Source: Paramecium sonneborni
Lineage: Eukaryota; Ciliophora; Oligohymenophorea; Peniculida; Parameciidae
Direction: 5' to 3'
Assembly (NCBI GenBank): GCA_905182985.1
Contig: CAJJDN010000107.1
Coordinates: forward strand, 76,578 to 140,577
DNA length: 64,000 nucleotides
The notes below the pieces were generated by a model. It did no database searches. It was not told the DNA's origin and saw only the letters and a list, made by a program, of their open reading frames with translations. Made by a program: the position numbers and the translations under genes. Positions 1 through 12,676 of this stretch are shown piece after piece (positions within the stretch are counted from its first letter, which is position 1; the number at the start of each line of letters is the position of its first letter).

Positions 1-182
1 AATCGTTTATTGTCCATTTTTGAAATGGCTGCTCTGGCATCATCTCCACTTTCAAACTCAATAAAAGCATGAGTATTTCGTAAATCAATATCCTTGATTT
101 TACCAAATTTCTCAAACTCTTATTGAAGATGCTCTCTTCGGATCCTCGAACTCAAACGCCCAACATATACTTATCTACTCAT
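1..182 (-). CDS. RRM-domain RNA-binding protein (SR-protein-like), partial
   Basis: Only the N-terminal 60 residues lie in the window; the gene runs off the left edge. The frame opens with ATG at 182 and gives MSRQVYVGRL, in which VYVGRL fits the RNP2 strand of an RNA-recognition motif at the very N-terminus. It continues through LQQEFEKFGKIKDIDL to HAFIEFES, the RNP1 strand. An RRM beginning at residue 4 is typical of SR splicing factors, so a role in pre-mRNA splicing is likely, but the RS tail that would prove it is outside. Two in-frame TAA codons are read as glutamine. It lies 57 bp downstream of the next gene on the same strand. Confidence 0.8.
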
Positions 183-239
183 AATTAATTTAATTAATTA
201 ATATATTTTTGATAATGTTTTAAATTAATATTCGTAATC

Positions 240-2602
240 TCATTTTTATGTAAATCCACTAGGTCTAGTTGAAGGTTTGGAAGTTGATTTTGCAGCATCA
301 GTATATCTACGAACTCTTTTAAATTATTGCTATTATTATTATTATTGAGGAGTAAGTTCTCCAAATGATTGATTGGCTAATCTAAATTTAAAAAAATATT
401 TAAAAAATTCATATACCTCACAGAAGTAGATGCATTCGGAGTCTTTTTAGATTACTGTTATACTAATTTTGGTATTGGTTTTTTGAGATATTTATTTGCA
501 TAATCATTATTTTACATGAGATCATTAGTTTTTTCCTATTTCTGTTATTAAGTAAATTAAATAAAAATTGCTTCTTCCTATTGAATGAGTAAATTCTATT
601 CTTCCTAGAAGTTTTCATTTTGCTATTATCTTTACTGAATTTGTTAGAACACTTCCCTTGCCAAAGATTATTAGGTTAATCCCTTAATATTTTTAATAAG
701 GTTATATTCTATCGGTTCTAAATATTAATAGATTTGAGGCAAAGATTTGATTAATTGTATCTATACACTAGCAGCTTTATCAGTGCTATAAGAGATAATT
801 TAGTTGAGCTATGAGGGGAATGAAGAATAATATATACATTAAGTTCTTAAAAGCGTTTCTTACTTATCAATGGTATCAAATTAGAAACCCAAAAAATATA
901 TCGTACTCTCTTGTTATTGTTGCCTCTAAAGAACATTAAATTCATTGTGTCTTTGATCTTCATCTGGATCTCATAATCCTAACATACACTATAGAATTTT
1001 GCTAAACACTTCATTGATAAGAGATCCGAATCAATATTTTATTGCTCTTTATAGATTACTGGAAGAATGTATTGTTCAAAATGTTTTTTGTTTATTAAAT
1101 GCAGGAATTTATGTAGGAATTCTAAAAATAGTTAATTATATTAATAATTGCTTAGGCATTTTAAATAGACTTTTTGCAATTATTAATTGATTTCCTTGAA
1201 CTAAGTTTTCTATAATAATTATCATTAATATAATTACTAGCTTCTCCTGATTCTCTTCGTTGCCCTACAACAACCTATACATTTCAGGTAAATTGATGGC
1301 TAATATGCAATCAAGATCTTCACTCTAGATCACACACTCAAACAAATGCCACATTTTCTGTAACACATAACTGTACTTTAACATTTATGTACTTCAATTA
1401 CATCAAACTATTTCGAAATTTCATGCAATATTTTGCAAGCTAGCAATTTGTTCGAATGACTCTAATCCTATATTAAAATATCCGCATAGGGCATTAAAAT
1501 CTAAGTTGCATATGGTCCTTCATGCAGATGCAAGATTATTCCAGGTAAATTATATAAATACCATTTTCTAATATCATCATTTTGATGTTGTCCAAATTTC
1601 TAATATAAGAGAGTAAACTTATTCTTAAATTCATCATTAATCTAATCTTGAATTTGCACAAATGTCTCTCCGCAATACTGCAAAGCCACACTGAGCAATT
1701 CGATATTATTTGTAGATAAACAATCCATAAATATAGTGGTTCCTTTAATCTTTCTATTAAATATCATAATTACATTATAACTGTTTCTAGGTAATTTATG
1801 TTGAAATCTTAGGAATGTTTTAATCATACTTTTTTTGACATTAATTTAAGTGTCATATAATAGTTCATTAATTTTATCTATAAAATATTATTCCACTATT
1901 TCTCCTGATAGATTGCATATAAGACAAGTTAATAATTCATCAGCAACTAGTTCTCTTATCTCATGATCTGGATCGCAACACAATAAACGAGCTCTATCTA
2001 ATATTGGTCCCTTCATTTCATCTTTTAACACAGGTGAAATACACACTATCATTTTAGCACCAACCCATCTTCCTATTTCAGGTTATTTAGGTTCACTAAA
2101 TTGGAGAATCATTTTCTCTAAATAAGACTTAAACTCTTTATAATCAATCAGTAACACCAAATTTTGAAAAACTGGCATCCAAGCCTATGCAAGTTTCCAT
2201 TAATAAAGTTAAATGAAATGTAGTGCCAATTAAATGATTTCTTTTGGCTTTACTTTACAACCTTGTAAAGATTTTGCTGCCATTATTTGTACTTCTTCAC
2301 TCTGTTCCATAATGTCACCTCTTATATATTGATATAATTAATCAAAACCAAGAGATAGCAATCTGTGTAGGTTGTTATATATCTACCAAACAAAAAAATA
2401 GATGGAATATAAATTACAGCTAATTTTTAACGTTGTTATCCTTTCATCAAAATTATTTATGCTCGTTTGATCTCTGGTAAGTCTTCTTCTAATGTTAACT
2501 TCTTTATTTCTTCATCTTTCTAAACAATATATAAATATTCAAATTTACATTCAAACTTATTCTACTTTCATTCACTTCAAAATTATCATAATCCATCATC
2601 AT
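240..2602 (-). CDS. HEAT-repeat protein resembling protein phosphatase 4 regulatory subunit 4
   Basis: Frame in code 6 of roughly 740-750 residues. The N-terminal part (EIKRAQIILMKGQ, then IYNNLHRLLS) resembles the conserved start of PPP4R4, and the middle is a run of helical pairs typical of HEAT repeats (for example DRARLLCCDPDHEIRELVAD near plus-strand 1930-2000). The C-terminal tail is Gln/Glu-rich and probably coiled. Clear introns are 2520-2548, 2383-2417 and 382-416; at least one more is needed near 700-770, where I could not fix the boundary. Start at 2602 because three ATGs in a row open the frame. PPP4R4 is a scaffold for PP4 phosphatase; the family call rests on pattern similarity only, and a generic HEAT protein is the alternative. 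Confidence 0.6.
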
Positions 2603-2647
2603 AACTTTAGTTGTATAAATATTAAAATAACAAATATAATTTAATAA
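2603..2647. promoter_or_regulatory. 45-bp shared divergent upstream region
   Basis: The start codons of the minus-strand HEAT protein (2602) and the plus-strand coiled-coil protein (2648) are only 45 bp apart, so both 5' untranslated regions and both promoters must lie in this A/T-rich stretch or reach into the neighbouring genes. No conserved box is recognisable. Confidence 0.45.
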
Positions 2648-4591
2648 ATGAATTAAGAAGATGATGAAAAATTTGTAATCAAAACCTTTAATATATTTAG
2701 TTTATTGACACTGTTCAAACATAATAACTTGAAATTGAGAGTTTAAAAAAGTAGATAAGATTACAAGAATTTCAATCCAAATAACAACATCTAGAAGTAA
2801 ACTCTTAAGACTATCAAAGTTAATAAATTCCCTTGACTAATTAAAGAAAAGAAATGAAGAATTGGATATTGAATTAAACAATTAGATTGAATTAACTCAT
2901 GAAACTAAATTATAGAAATTTGCCCTATAAATGTAAGAGCAATTAGCAAAAGCAGAAGAATAAATACTCATTTATTAAGAGAATGAAGTAAATATTTAAT
3001 GAACCACTTTTTAGATCAAATTACTTAAAGATATTTAGTAACTTTAAGCAAAATTAGAATCTGATAAGATTACTGATTTAAAACATTAATTAGTAAAAAT
3101 GGAAGAGACTGCAATTGCTTTAATTGTTGAAAAAGAATTTATAATATCTGAATAAGCCAAAGAAATTGAGTTATTGAAATAAAATGAGAAAATTTATAAT
3201 TCATAAACTTAGAATAGTAATAATACTCAAATTTAAATATATGATTTTCAAGAATTAGAAAACAAAATTTAAGAATATTAATAAAAACTAGAACATTAAT
3301 AATCTCTTCATGAAGAATAATTATATAATTTAGAAAGAACAATTACAAATAATATTTTTGAATCTTTGGAACATGAAATGGATTAAAAAAAATTAGTTGA
3401 ATAAGATTTATTACATTAAATTAGCATTTTGGAAGAAAAAAACAAATATTATGAAAAAATAATAAATGAACAAGAAAGAAAACTTAATTCTTTAAAAGAA
3501 GAAAAGAACTAAGAATAAATAATCTATGATAAAAGGTATTAGGAAATTTGTGAACGATTAAGAAATGCTTTACAGTAAATAATTAAAAGTGATAAGAAAT
3601 GTGAAGATGCTTATAAACAATTTTCATTATTATAAAGAGAGAAACAAAATATGACAAAACAGAAAGAAGAACTTATTCGAAAATAAGTTTATTTGGATAA
3701 TCAGAATAGAAAAAATACATAAGCAATTTAAGAATACAAAGAATTAACTGAAACTTTATAATAGTAAGTTAATGAATAGGACTAATTAATTTAAGAATAA
3801 AATGAATAATTATAAAAATTAGCTTAACATTATGAATAACAACTAAAAATTGCTATTTAATCAAATTCATAAAAATTTGAATTTAATGATCATGAAATAA
3901 CATAAAACTAAAATGCTTTATTAAGTGATTTACTTAAAGATAGTTAAATGAGTTAACATCCTGAAAATACTCATATTGATTCTCCTATTCATTCTATTTC
4001 TCAAACACCTACTTCTCATTTATCAGATTCTTATTGTTCTTTCCAAACTAAAAATAGTTCTAGAAGAAGAGTAGGACCTAATTGTAAATATGAAAATATT
4101 AAAGATGCATTGCTTGATGCTAAACATATTATTAAGTAAATATTAATCTATATTTGAGAATATAAAATTTAGAAATTTCAAATTTAGAATAAACAGTTGA
4201 AATTTTATAGAAAGAATTAAAATCTTAACTTTTAGAAATACATAATCTAAGAAAAACTAAATTAGATTTTAAATTAGATAAGGAAAATAAATTAGAAATA
4301 GAAAAATTGAAAATGTGTTTAAATACAATGGAAACGCATTATTTAACTACTAAATTGAGTTTAGCTGAAGAAGTTAATTTTTTAAAAGATGAACTTAAAA
4401 GAGCAGAATCTGAAGCAATTAAATCAAAAATGTAATTAACTTAACTAAATTCTGAATTCTGCATAATTCAATAAAAATATTAAAAATTAGATAAATAACA
4501 TTAATAAAGTCTCACAACAAGATAAGCTATAAATATAGATGATAAAAGTCCTGTTAAAAGTAGGAAGAGCATATTTTCTATCTTTGGTTGA
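2648..4591 (+). CDS. long coiled-coil protein, unknown function
   Basis: 614 residues after removal of four introns (26, 23, 27 and 23 nt; the third is 2988-3014). Nearly the whole chain is a Gln/Glu/Lys/Leu-rich heptad pattern with no signal peptide or membrane segment. A short break around two-thirds of the way (SPIHSISQTPTSHLSD, followed by RRRVGPNCKYENIKDAL) separates two coiled-coil blocks and is the best region for a family search. The C-terminus SVKSRKSIFSIFG-like tail is basic and aromatic. Structural roles at basal bodies, the cortex or in vesicle tethering are all possible; I do not recognise the family. It lies 35 bp upstream of the hydrolase gene on the same strand. Confidence 0.75.
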
Positions 4592-4626
4592 TTTAAAGAG
4601 AGGAATTAATAATTGATTATTTTAAT

Positions 4627-5635
4627 ATGTAACTTAAGATATCTGCAAATTTCGTTGAGCTTTATTTAAATCAAACTCCTTGTGGATTAGGTCCTTTAGC
4701 TGCATTACTTTTTGGTATAAAGATGTTTTAGGAGAAAATATTGTATGTGCCATGTAATAAATAAAAGATTATCTTATAGCTGTTGATGGATAAAAGAGAT
4801 CTAATTAAAATCCTGTAAATTATCGTTCTCCAGCTTCAAGGTATAAAGTAAGATAATTAGAAACTTAAAATTTACACCAATATCTATAAAGCATGACAGT
4901 ATTGAATTAAAGGGTTGGTTTATTTAATAGGAATAGCCAACTTAAACACCTACATTGATATTTTTTCATGAGAATGCTGGAAGTATTTCAATTTAAAAAT
5001 TATAGATCTTGGATATCGTTTAGATTATTTTGAGAAATATTACTATAATTTAAAATGTAATATAGTTGCTGTAGCATATCGAGGATATGATGAAAGTTCA
5101 GGTAGTCCAAATCAAATAGGAATTTAAAAGGATGCTATAGCTATTGTTAGATATGTTTTTACAAATTTAGAAATTGATAAAAATAATGTATTTATTCATG
5201 GAAGAAGTCTTGGAGGAGCAGTTGCTATTTATGCAGCAAACTTTTTTTAAGATTCTAAAAAAGAGAAAATAAGAGCAATTATTATAGAAAATACATTTAC
5301 ATCAATTAATGATGTTGTTAATGATTTAGTTCCTAATTTACGTGTTTCAAATCTTTTATTTTCAAGAAATTAATGGAGAAGTTGTGATACAATAAAAAAT
5401 ATCAAATTACCTATTTTATTCATATCATGTATAAAAAATTTTTGAATATAAAAAAGCTGGATAGGATGAGTTAGTTTCATATAATCATATGAAAAAATTA
5501 ATTGAGTTATCAGAAAATTGTCAAAATAAACGGGAATATCATATAGTAGATGGTGATCATAATAGTAATTGGATGAAAGATGAGGGAGCATATTTCTAAA
5601 ATATTTTATTATTTTTTCAAAGTATAAATAATTGA
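4627..5635 (+). CDS. alpha/beta hydrolase of the ABHD13/BEM46 family
   Basis: 303 residues after removing introns of 26, 20, 23 and 28 nt; the spliced length is an exact codon multiple. An N-terminal hydrophobic stretch (LGPLAALLFGIKMF) is a likely membrane anchor. Family landmarks occur in order: NPVNYRSPA, ELKGWFI, FFHENAGN (oxyanion strand), VAYRGYDESSG, the nucleophile elbow HGRSLGGA with Ser, IIENTFTSI, then the acid Asp in SGQDELV and the His in DGDHNS. The Ser/Asp/His triad is complete, so an active serine hydrolase is expected; ABHD13 relatives are membrane-associated with poorly known substrates. Confidence 0.88.
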
Positions 5636-5846
5636 GATGAGTATAAGATACATGAATTAACAATAACAATTAAATACTAATTTTATTGTGTTAAATTTTA
5701 TACTATAAAATAATTTTATTTTTTTTCTAGATGATTGTTTATATTATACTAATAATTACTGTGTTTAATATTAAAATAAAAAAATTTGTATTAAACCTAA
5801 TTAATTGTTAAATATATCGATTTAAATATTTAAAGATATTTGAATA

Positions 5847-7082
5847 ATGAAAAATTTTGGAAAAGAAATAAAAGATGATTTTGTAATGGAGCATGGATAC
5901 ATTTGTGTAAATCACAGCAGTTTTGGATATGTCCCAAAGTGCGTATTAAATTAAAGAATTGAGAATTATAAAAGGTTTCTTGAGAACCCTGATAATTTTG
6001 TTCGTTTTTTAATTCCAAAGGAGTCACCAAATGTGAGAAAGGCTGCTGCAGATTTTCTAAATGCAGACTTTAATTAGTGTTTTTTTACAAATAATTCAGC
6101 AGAATCTATGAATAGTATAATAAGAAGTAATTATGATTAATATAGATTAGATTTGGGATTATCAGATAAGGATACAATTTTATATTTGAATATTGCTTAT
6201 CCAATGGTATAGAATGTGATAAAATTTATGAATACAAATTATAAAGTCAATACCTGTAGGATTGAACTGAAGGAGGAAGATATAAATAAAGAAACAATTT
6301 TATAATTATTAGATGGTATAAATATTATATATATATGATTAGAAAATATGAAGTCAGGAAAGATAACTGTGGCAGTTTTGGATAATATTTCATCATTGCC
6401 AGCTTTTAAAATGCCAACGAAAGAATTTGTATAATTATGCAAGAAATATGGAATAATAAGTATAATAGATGCAGCTCATGGTGCTGGAATAAGTGAAATC
6501 AATTTAAAAGAGTTAGACCCTGATTTCTTTTTCACAAATTTTAATAAATGGGCATTTTGTCCATCAGGTGTTAATTTATTATATATGAATCAGAAATATT
6601 TGAATCAAATACATAATAATACTATATCTGTATTTTATGAATCTGGGATTGAAAAAGAGTTTGAATATTATGGTACAAGAGATGCTAGTTTATTATTATC
6701 AGTAATAGATGGAATAAATTATATTAATTAATTAGATTAGAGAAAAATAATAGAATATTGTGAAAATTTAGCATGGGAAGGAAGTAATTTGATAGCAAAG
6801 ATTTGGGAGACTGAATTATTAGTAAAAGAATAGAGTATGCATTCTGCAATGGTAAATGTATTAGTACCTCATAAAGATCATTCTTATGTAGTGGAATGTT
6901 AGAAAACAGTAAAAATAAATTATTATACAATTTAGTGTATTGATAAATATAATGTATTGGTGGTTGTATTTTAATTCAATGGAAGATCATGGGCTAGATT
7001 TAGTGCAAGCATTTACAATAGTTTGGATGATTTTGAATATGCTGGTAAACAATTTCTAAAAGTATTAAAAAAAGAAGAATGA
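5847..7082 (+). CDS. PLP-dependent class V aminotransferase, isopenicillin-N-epimerase-like
   Basis: 402 residues after one 27-nt intron. The N-terminus GYICVNHSSFGYVP is the usual start of the isopenicillin N epimerase-like / EgtE-like branch of class V aminotransferases. Cofactor residues are visible: IDAAHGAG contains the Asp and His that contact PLP, and FFTNFNKWAFCPSG carries the Schiff-base lysine. The C-terminal domain ends in WARFSASIYNSLDDF. Members act as cysteine desulfurases, epimerases or C-S lyases, so the reaction cannot be fixed from sequence; a cytosolic PLP enzyme is certain. No targeting peptide is seen. Confidence 0.88.
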
Positions 7083-7129
7083 AATTTATAAAATAATAAA
7101 TGTTCTAATTTATAATTTATGTAATTGAT

Positions 7130-8656
7130 TCATTTGAATCCAGATCTGATTCCTGATCCTAATTAACTTGATCTAAGATTTCCTAATTCAGTTTATTAAA
7201 CAAGAGGAACTTCATCGACTTGATTAGCGAATACAATAGCTTCACCCAAACCTAAAATTAATATAATAATATATTTACATTAGGCTTTGTCAATACCAGC
7301 ATTTTCAGTTTCAACATCAATTCTTAAGATACCAAAACCTTTTAAGGCTAAAAGTATAATTAATGTAAAGAAGGTCACCCAAGAAAATATGATTAATAAT
7401 CCTAACAATTACTTACCTAATAATTTAGCACCAAATCCATAGAATGCACCAGCTTTAGTATCAAATAATGCTGATAATATAATACCAATTAATCCTGAAC
7501 CCTAATTTAATATAATTATAAATAATTACAAAATAAACTGGTACAACTTCAGCTGGATCATCAATTTGTGCAGCAGGCATAACTTTAGCTAAAAAACTAT
7601 AAATCAATGCAGCAATAGCACCATAAAGAAATGCTGTCCATGGTTTCATATCATCAGCAGCTGCACTTACAGCTACTAAACCACAAATTATTCCTCTAGA
7701 TAAAGCAGCTAAATTTGAAGTTCCATATTAGAAATATCTAATTACAAAACTAAAGAATCCTCCTGTTGCTCCACCAATTAATGTATTTACAGCTACTAAT
7801 CCTTATAAGTATTATGATTTAGCTCCTTAACTTACTACACCTCCATTAAAAAATAACCATCCAGCAAAGACTAATAATGATCCAAATCCTATATACAATG
7901 GAGAATGTCTATTAAAATCTAGAGTTTATCCATTATCAAATCTAGCTCTTCTTGGTTTCAATAACACTGTCAATATTAATCCAGCTACTCCTGCAGCATA
8001 AAAAATAACACCTGCACCTGAAAAATCTTTATATCCAAGAGTACTCAACCTAAAATATTTTAAAATTTAAAATACCATCCTGCTGCTAATGTCCAATGTG
8101 TTAATCCTGCATAAATAAAACCAGAATAAAGAAGAGTAAAGATTGACCAACCTAAAAATGTCATTCTTTCTGCTGCTGCTCCTGCTAAAATAGCTGTTCC
8201 TACTGCAGCACCTGATGCTCTGAAAACTAAAATTCAAATAAATTATATATTTTACCAAAGTTTGTATAATCATTACCATAAGCTGTTACTTCCCATTTAG
8301 CTCCACCTAATTTTGTTCCTCCCATAAATTTAGTTTAGAAATCATCACCAAAAGAAAAACCATATCCAAACTTAAATTTTATTAATTTTATTTATTACCA
8401 ACCACCAGATTAACACTGTTAAAAATAATCCTAAGAAGACTTTGATTACTACTGATTATGAATTCTTATATCTCACTGATCCTGCTCCTATAAAGGCAAA
8501 TCCAACTTATGTCAAAATTACTATAAACCCAGAAACCAAAACCCAATCATAATCGACAGTTTATGGAGTGGGTATATTAGCTAAAGGTAGAGAAGCAGCT
8601 ATTTTATTATTATTATAAATACCTGCTCCTTCATTATGTCTTAAAAGAGAACTCAT
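7130..8656 (-). CDS. ammonium transporter (Amt/Mep/Rh) family protein lacking both pore histidines
   Basis: 462 residues after five introns (28, 29, 26, 28 and 27 nt). About eleven membrane segments follow the Amt order: GFAFIGAGSVRYKNS, FFRASGAAVGTAIL, the DFSGAG strand, WLFFNGGVVSQGA, NTLIGGATGGFFSF, CGLVAVSAAADD and KIDDP-like QIDDPAEVVPV. The two histidines that line the ammonium pore in this family are absent: the VVH position after the DFxG motif reads VIF, and the VPVH motif reads VPVY followed by FGSGLIG. The fold is therefore kept while the twin-His site is Phe/Tyr. It is tail-to-tail with the aminotransferase gene (47 bp). Confidence 0.88.
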
Positions 8657-9351
8657 ATCTTCCGTTATTTAAAATAATATTTCAAATAAATTTATTTACT
8701 TTCTATTTATATTGTCGATAATTATTATATCATACATTTTTTATATTTTATATCTATCTAATTTAATTATTTACATATTATAATCACAAAATATATATAA
8801 AACTTCTGTCCTCTCATTAAATTTATTATCAAAGATCACCTATTTCAAATCTTTAATCTCTATAAACAAATTTTAGATTTCAAAAATTAAAATGAACTAT
8901 TATTATCTTTATTATTAATCATTTTAATTTATTTTTCATAATTCTATTATTATGATGTCCATGTGTGATATTTAGTCTAACAAATTTAGAGCTCTATTTG
9001 AATTACAATTTATTTATTAAATATTATTTCTTATTCAATTTTTAGTAAACTTAAGACCTTATACCCCAAATGACTATTTTAAAATTATTCATTTAATTTA
9101 AACGTATTTTAGAGGGATAAATTTATTTGAAAATGATTTTCCATTATAAGAGTAATTTAATTTTGAATTAAATTGGATGATAGACTATTAGAGGTATTTA
9201 AATTTAAAAAAAAATTGTTATTTATTTTAAAGGAGTAAATGATCTAATTTATAACAATTTTTTAACTGAAATGTTAAATATATTGAATACTTGAAAATTT
9301 ATCAAAACATAATATATTTATAAATGCCTTTATATTAAATTATTTAATTAA
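8657..9351. other. intergenic region, no gene seen
   Basis: 695 bp between the divergent Amt-family gene and the next plus-strand gene. Very A/T-rich on both strands; no code-6 frame of convincing composition, no RNA gene and no repeat recognised. It presumably holds the two divergent promoters. Confidence 0.6.
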
Positions 9352-10476
9352 ATGTCTTCAGTTTAACATTATCTATTGAGAAAGTCTATAACTTTAAATA
9401 AAAATGCAAACATTTTTATGACTTAACAAGAGATTAATGAACAAAGGTTATATAGAAATGGAAAGATAGTTCCATATTATATAGTTGGTAAACCTGAAAT
9501 CATGGATAAAAAATAAAATATTGTATAGCCAACAGAAGATTCAACAATAAATATAAAAATAAAGCCTATTAGTTATAAAGAATATAAATCTAAACTTTCA
9601 TAATAATAATAAAATATAGAATTAGAGGAAGGTGAAATGATTGAATTTGATATGGAACTTGATTAGGTTGAGAATGAAATTGAATAGGTAAAGAATAAAT
9701 AAAAAAAAAATCACTTTTAACTTCCTTTATAAAATTTAAGTTAAGCTGATATAGCAGCAGCAAATAAAGATGATAAAATCATGAAATCATTTGAATAGTA
9801 ATAAATTAGTTGGTAAAAAAGAGTGACATAATCAGCATAAAGATGTAAGAGAAATGTTTCTTAATCAATTTATAATTAAATATAAGTAGAACGATAAAAG
9901 AATGAGGATAGAAATCTTTTAGATTTAATATAAACAGATGCTGAAAGACATGGTAATAAGTTATGGGTAATAATGTCTTTACTTTAAGGAAAGATAATTA
10001 AGATCAAGTTCAGAAGTAATGAAAACAAATTAAAAGATTAAAGCCAAAGGATTAGAAATTATAAGATCAATGAATAATTCAGGTGTATATAAGAGACCAA
10101 AGAGTTTTGTTTAAAGATTTGAAGAAAGATAGGATAAAGTTAATGAATTAACTGCTAAAGGAAATTCAATAGATAATTTATAAGTAGAATTTATAATTAT
10201 TAAGAGGTCGAAGGATTAAGTTAATTGGCTAGAGAAACATCAAGTCTATGTAAGATAATCAAAGATCAAAAAGAAAAGGAATTATAATAAAAACTAATCA
10301 AAAATAATACATCAAATGCTTCAGTATCTCAAACTAGAAGAAAACATAAAGCTACTTTTAAAAGAATAGTTCCTGCTGAAAACTTAAATCATTCATAGGA
10401 AATCATTTCTATTAATTATGATAAATCAATTCTTAGATAATAGGGAAAATTGGAAATTTATAAATAATTTTTTTGA
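9352..10476 (+). CDS. hypothetical charged protein, unknown function
   Basis: 359 residues after introns of 22 and 23 nt. No signal peptide or membrane segment. The first third is mixed, with an acidic patch (LEEGEMIEFDMELD); the middle and C-terminal parts are helical, Gln/Lys/Arg-rich and contain NKLWERQLRSSSEVMKTN and RPKSFVQRFEERQDKV, which look like a conserved helical core. The C-terminus is basic (TRRKHKATFKRIV). A ciliary or cytoskeletal role is possible from composition alone; the family is not recognised. It ends 37 bp from the convergent gene. Confidence 0.7.
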
Positions 10477-10513
10477 GTATATAAATTTTTATTTTATTAT
10501 ATTATATTATAAT

Positions 10514-12214
10514 TCATTCCTTTTTTGGTTGATATTGGTGATAATAATATGGATAAAACAAATTAAAGTTTCCAAATTTTTAGTTGTTATGATAGTACTA
10601 GATGAATTAATTATAATTATAATGGTTTTATTGATTTAAATTGTAATATAAAGATGTAGAGTATTGATTAAATATCTAAACATAAAGATTATATTACTTC
10701 ATGAGATTGAAATTAATTATTCAAAGAATTGGGATCTACATAAGACTTACTACTCTAATTTCTATTAAATATTTATATAAATTTACTTATTTTTTTAAAC
10801 TACTTTATTTTCTTATTAATCTGATGGCTGATATTCATTATCTTTCTCTTCCTTTACTTATTATTAATTATTAATCTATATATTTTTGTTTTGTTCATCC
10901 AAATTTGCTTAATTATTTTAAGATATTTGAGAAATCTGTCCAGATATTGGTTAAATAGAATCGATTAAAGAATAATTAGAATCATTATGAAATGAAGTTT
11001 AGTTTTCATTTTTCTAAATTTATTTCAGTTTGCTCTTTTAGGTTTTAGAAGAATTGATATTTTAAATTTATTTATTTTCTTCAGTATGATCAATAAATTA
11101 TTAGTATTTTCTTTTGTATTCTTTTATTAAAGAGTAGATATCTGTTATTTCTATTGTATTTGAAGGGAAGTTAGTCCTTTCAGTGTAGATTTCATAATAA
11201 TTATTCTCCAACTATTTAATTATATCAAGAGCCTATAAATTATATAAAAATTTACTTTCTTTAATATTTTTTAATTAGAATTTTCAATTTTTACTAAAAG
11301 TTTTATCTCTTTTGACTGGCTTAATTACTGTTTGACTTAATTTAAGTGGGACAAAACTTGCATTAATATACTCTCTTATTTTTTTATAAAATTAGAGTTA
11401 ATAAATAAGCGAATACATTTAGGAAACTTCATTGCCATAAAAAGTGGATGTTTAATTTTGTTTCTAATATTTGCAGAGGTATAATAATTAACAAAACCTT
11501 GAAGTGAGTTATCAATCTTATTAAATTATGAGTTTTATTTGTCATTTTCTCTTTTATAAAATATTTAATCAATTAAAGATGGTGGAAATAGATCTAAAAA
11601 TATTTCTTAAGAAATTTCCTTATTTTTATTATCAGTTCTATTTCTTGAGTCAACGAATACATCTGATGATATTTAAGAATCTAATATTTAAACTTCATCA
11701 TTTTTTGAATAAGATAATACGAATATGAAGTTAAACTTAGAATACTTAAAATTAATTTTCATAATTACTTTGTTATTATAGGATGTAGTTCCAAATTTCA
11801 ACCCACTAAATGTTATAGAAGGTTCAAACAATGCCAATTTTGCATTTCCTCTTAATCCTAAACTTATATATTGGTTTGCAATCAATCCCTTTTTGATGAC
11901 AAACATTTACACTTCTAAAATTCCCCCTCTAAACTCTTTCATTGTAGTATCATTATTTTTAAACTTAATACATGATTAATCAGTACATTTATTGTATAAT
12001 TTATGTCTGGTAGGTTCCATGATTTATGCCAATTCCATCCAAGTTCAGGATCAGACATGAACTCTTTCTATTGAGAAATAGAGACTGTAAATAAATCTTT
12101 TGGCCATTTAGAATCTTCAGATTTCAACTCCAATATTACTTAATTTGATTTTTGATCAACTAAAATCCCATTGACAGGTATGTATTTCCACTCTAATGAG
12201 TCTTCTGATGCCAT
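10514..12214 (-). CDS. hypothetical protein with beta-rich N-terminal domain and Asn/Gln/Tyr-rich tail
   Basis: 527 residues after five introns (23, 24, 23, 25 and 22 nt; exact codon multiple). The first 130 residues are beta-rich (WKYIPVNGILVD, GGILEVQMFVIKKGLIA, LGLRGNAKLALFEPSI), loosely like a C2-type sandwich. The middle is helical. The last 60 residues are low-complexity Asn/Gln/Tyr (YNLNQQNHYNYNQFIQYYH), which in other eukaryotes is typical of condensate-forming or RNA-associated tails. The C2 suggestion is weak and no catalytic motif is visible. Confidence 0.65.
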
Positions 12215-12676
12215 TTAATGAACTTATAAATATATATATTAATTATCGATTAATCTAAAAGCATATAAAACATCCACAATGACATTATTCCTTTTATAAA
12301 TATGAGGCAATTTAAAAAAAATATGAAATAAATTAATTTTATAAGATATATTTCGAATAATTATTTTCTATATGAATTAATTATAGTTTAAATTTTATTT
12401 TTTAATATATTTAGTTTGTAGTCATAGAGTCTGTATTGAAATGCTAAATGTTAAATTAAAGTCTTTGTCTATAGCAATAAGTAGTCTTATCAAGATTCTT
12501 ATCTATATCAACACTTTTTTATTTGTTATAATCAAACTTCAGTAACATTTTTGATTATCAAATATATATTTCTTTTTTCAATTCTAACCATAATAATGTT
12601 CTAATTAAACCATGATGAAATAATATACAATATTAATCTAAGTAACTTTATCATATTAAATTATTTTTAAAACAAT
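12215..12676. other. intergenic region, no gene seen
   Basis: 462 bp between divergent genes; A/T-rich, with no supported frame or repeat. It should contain the promoters of both neighbours. Confidence 0.6.
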
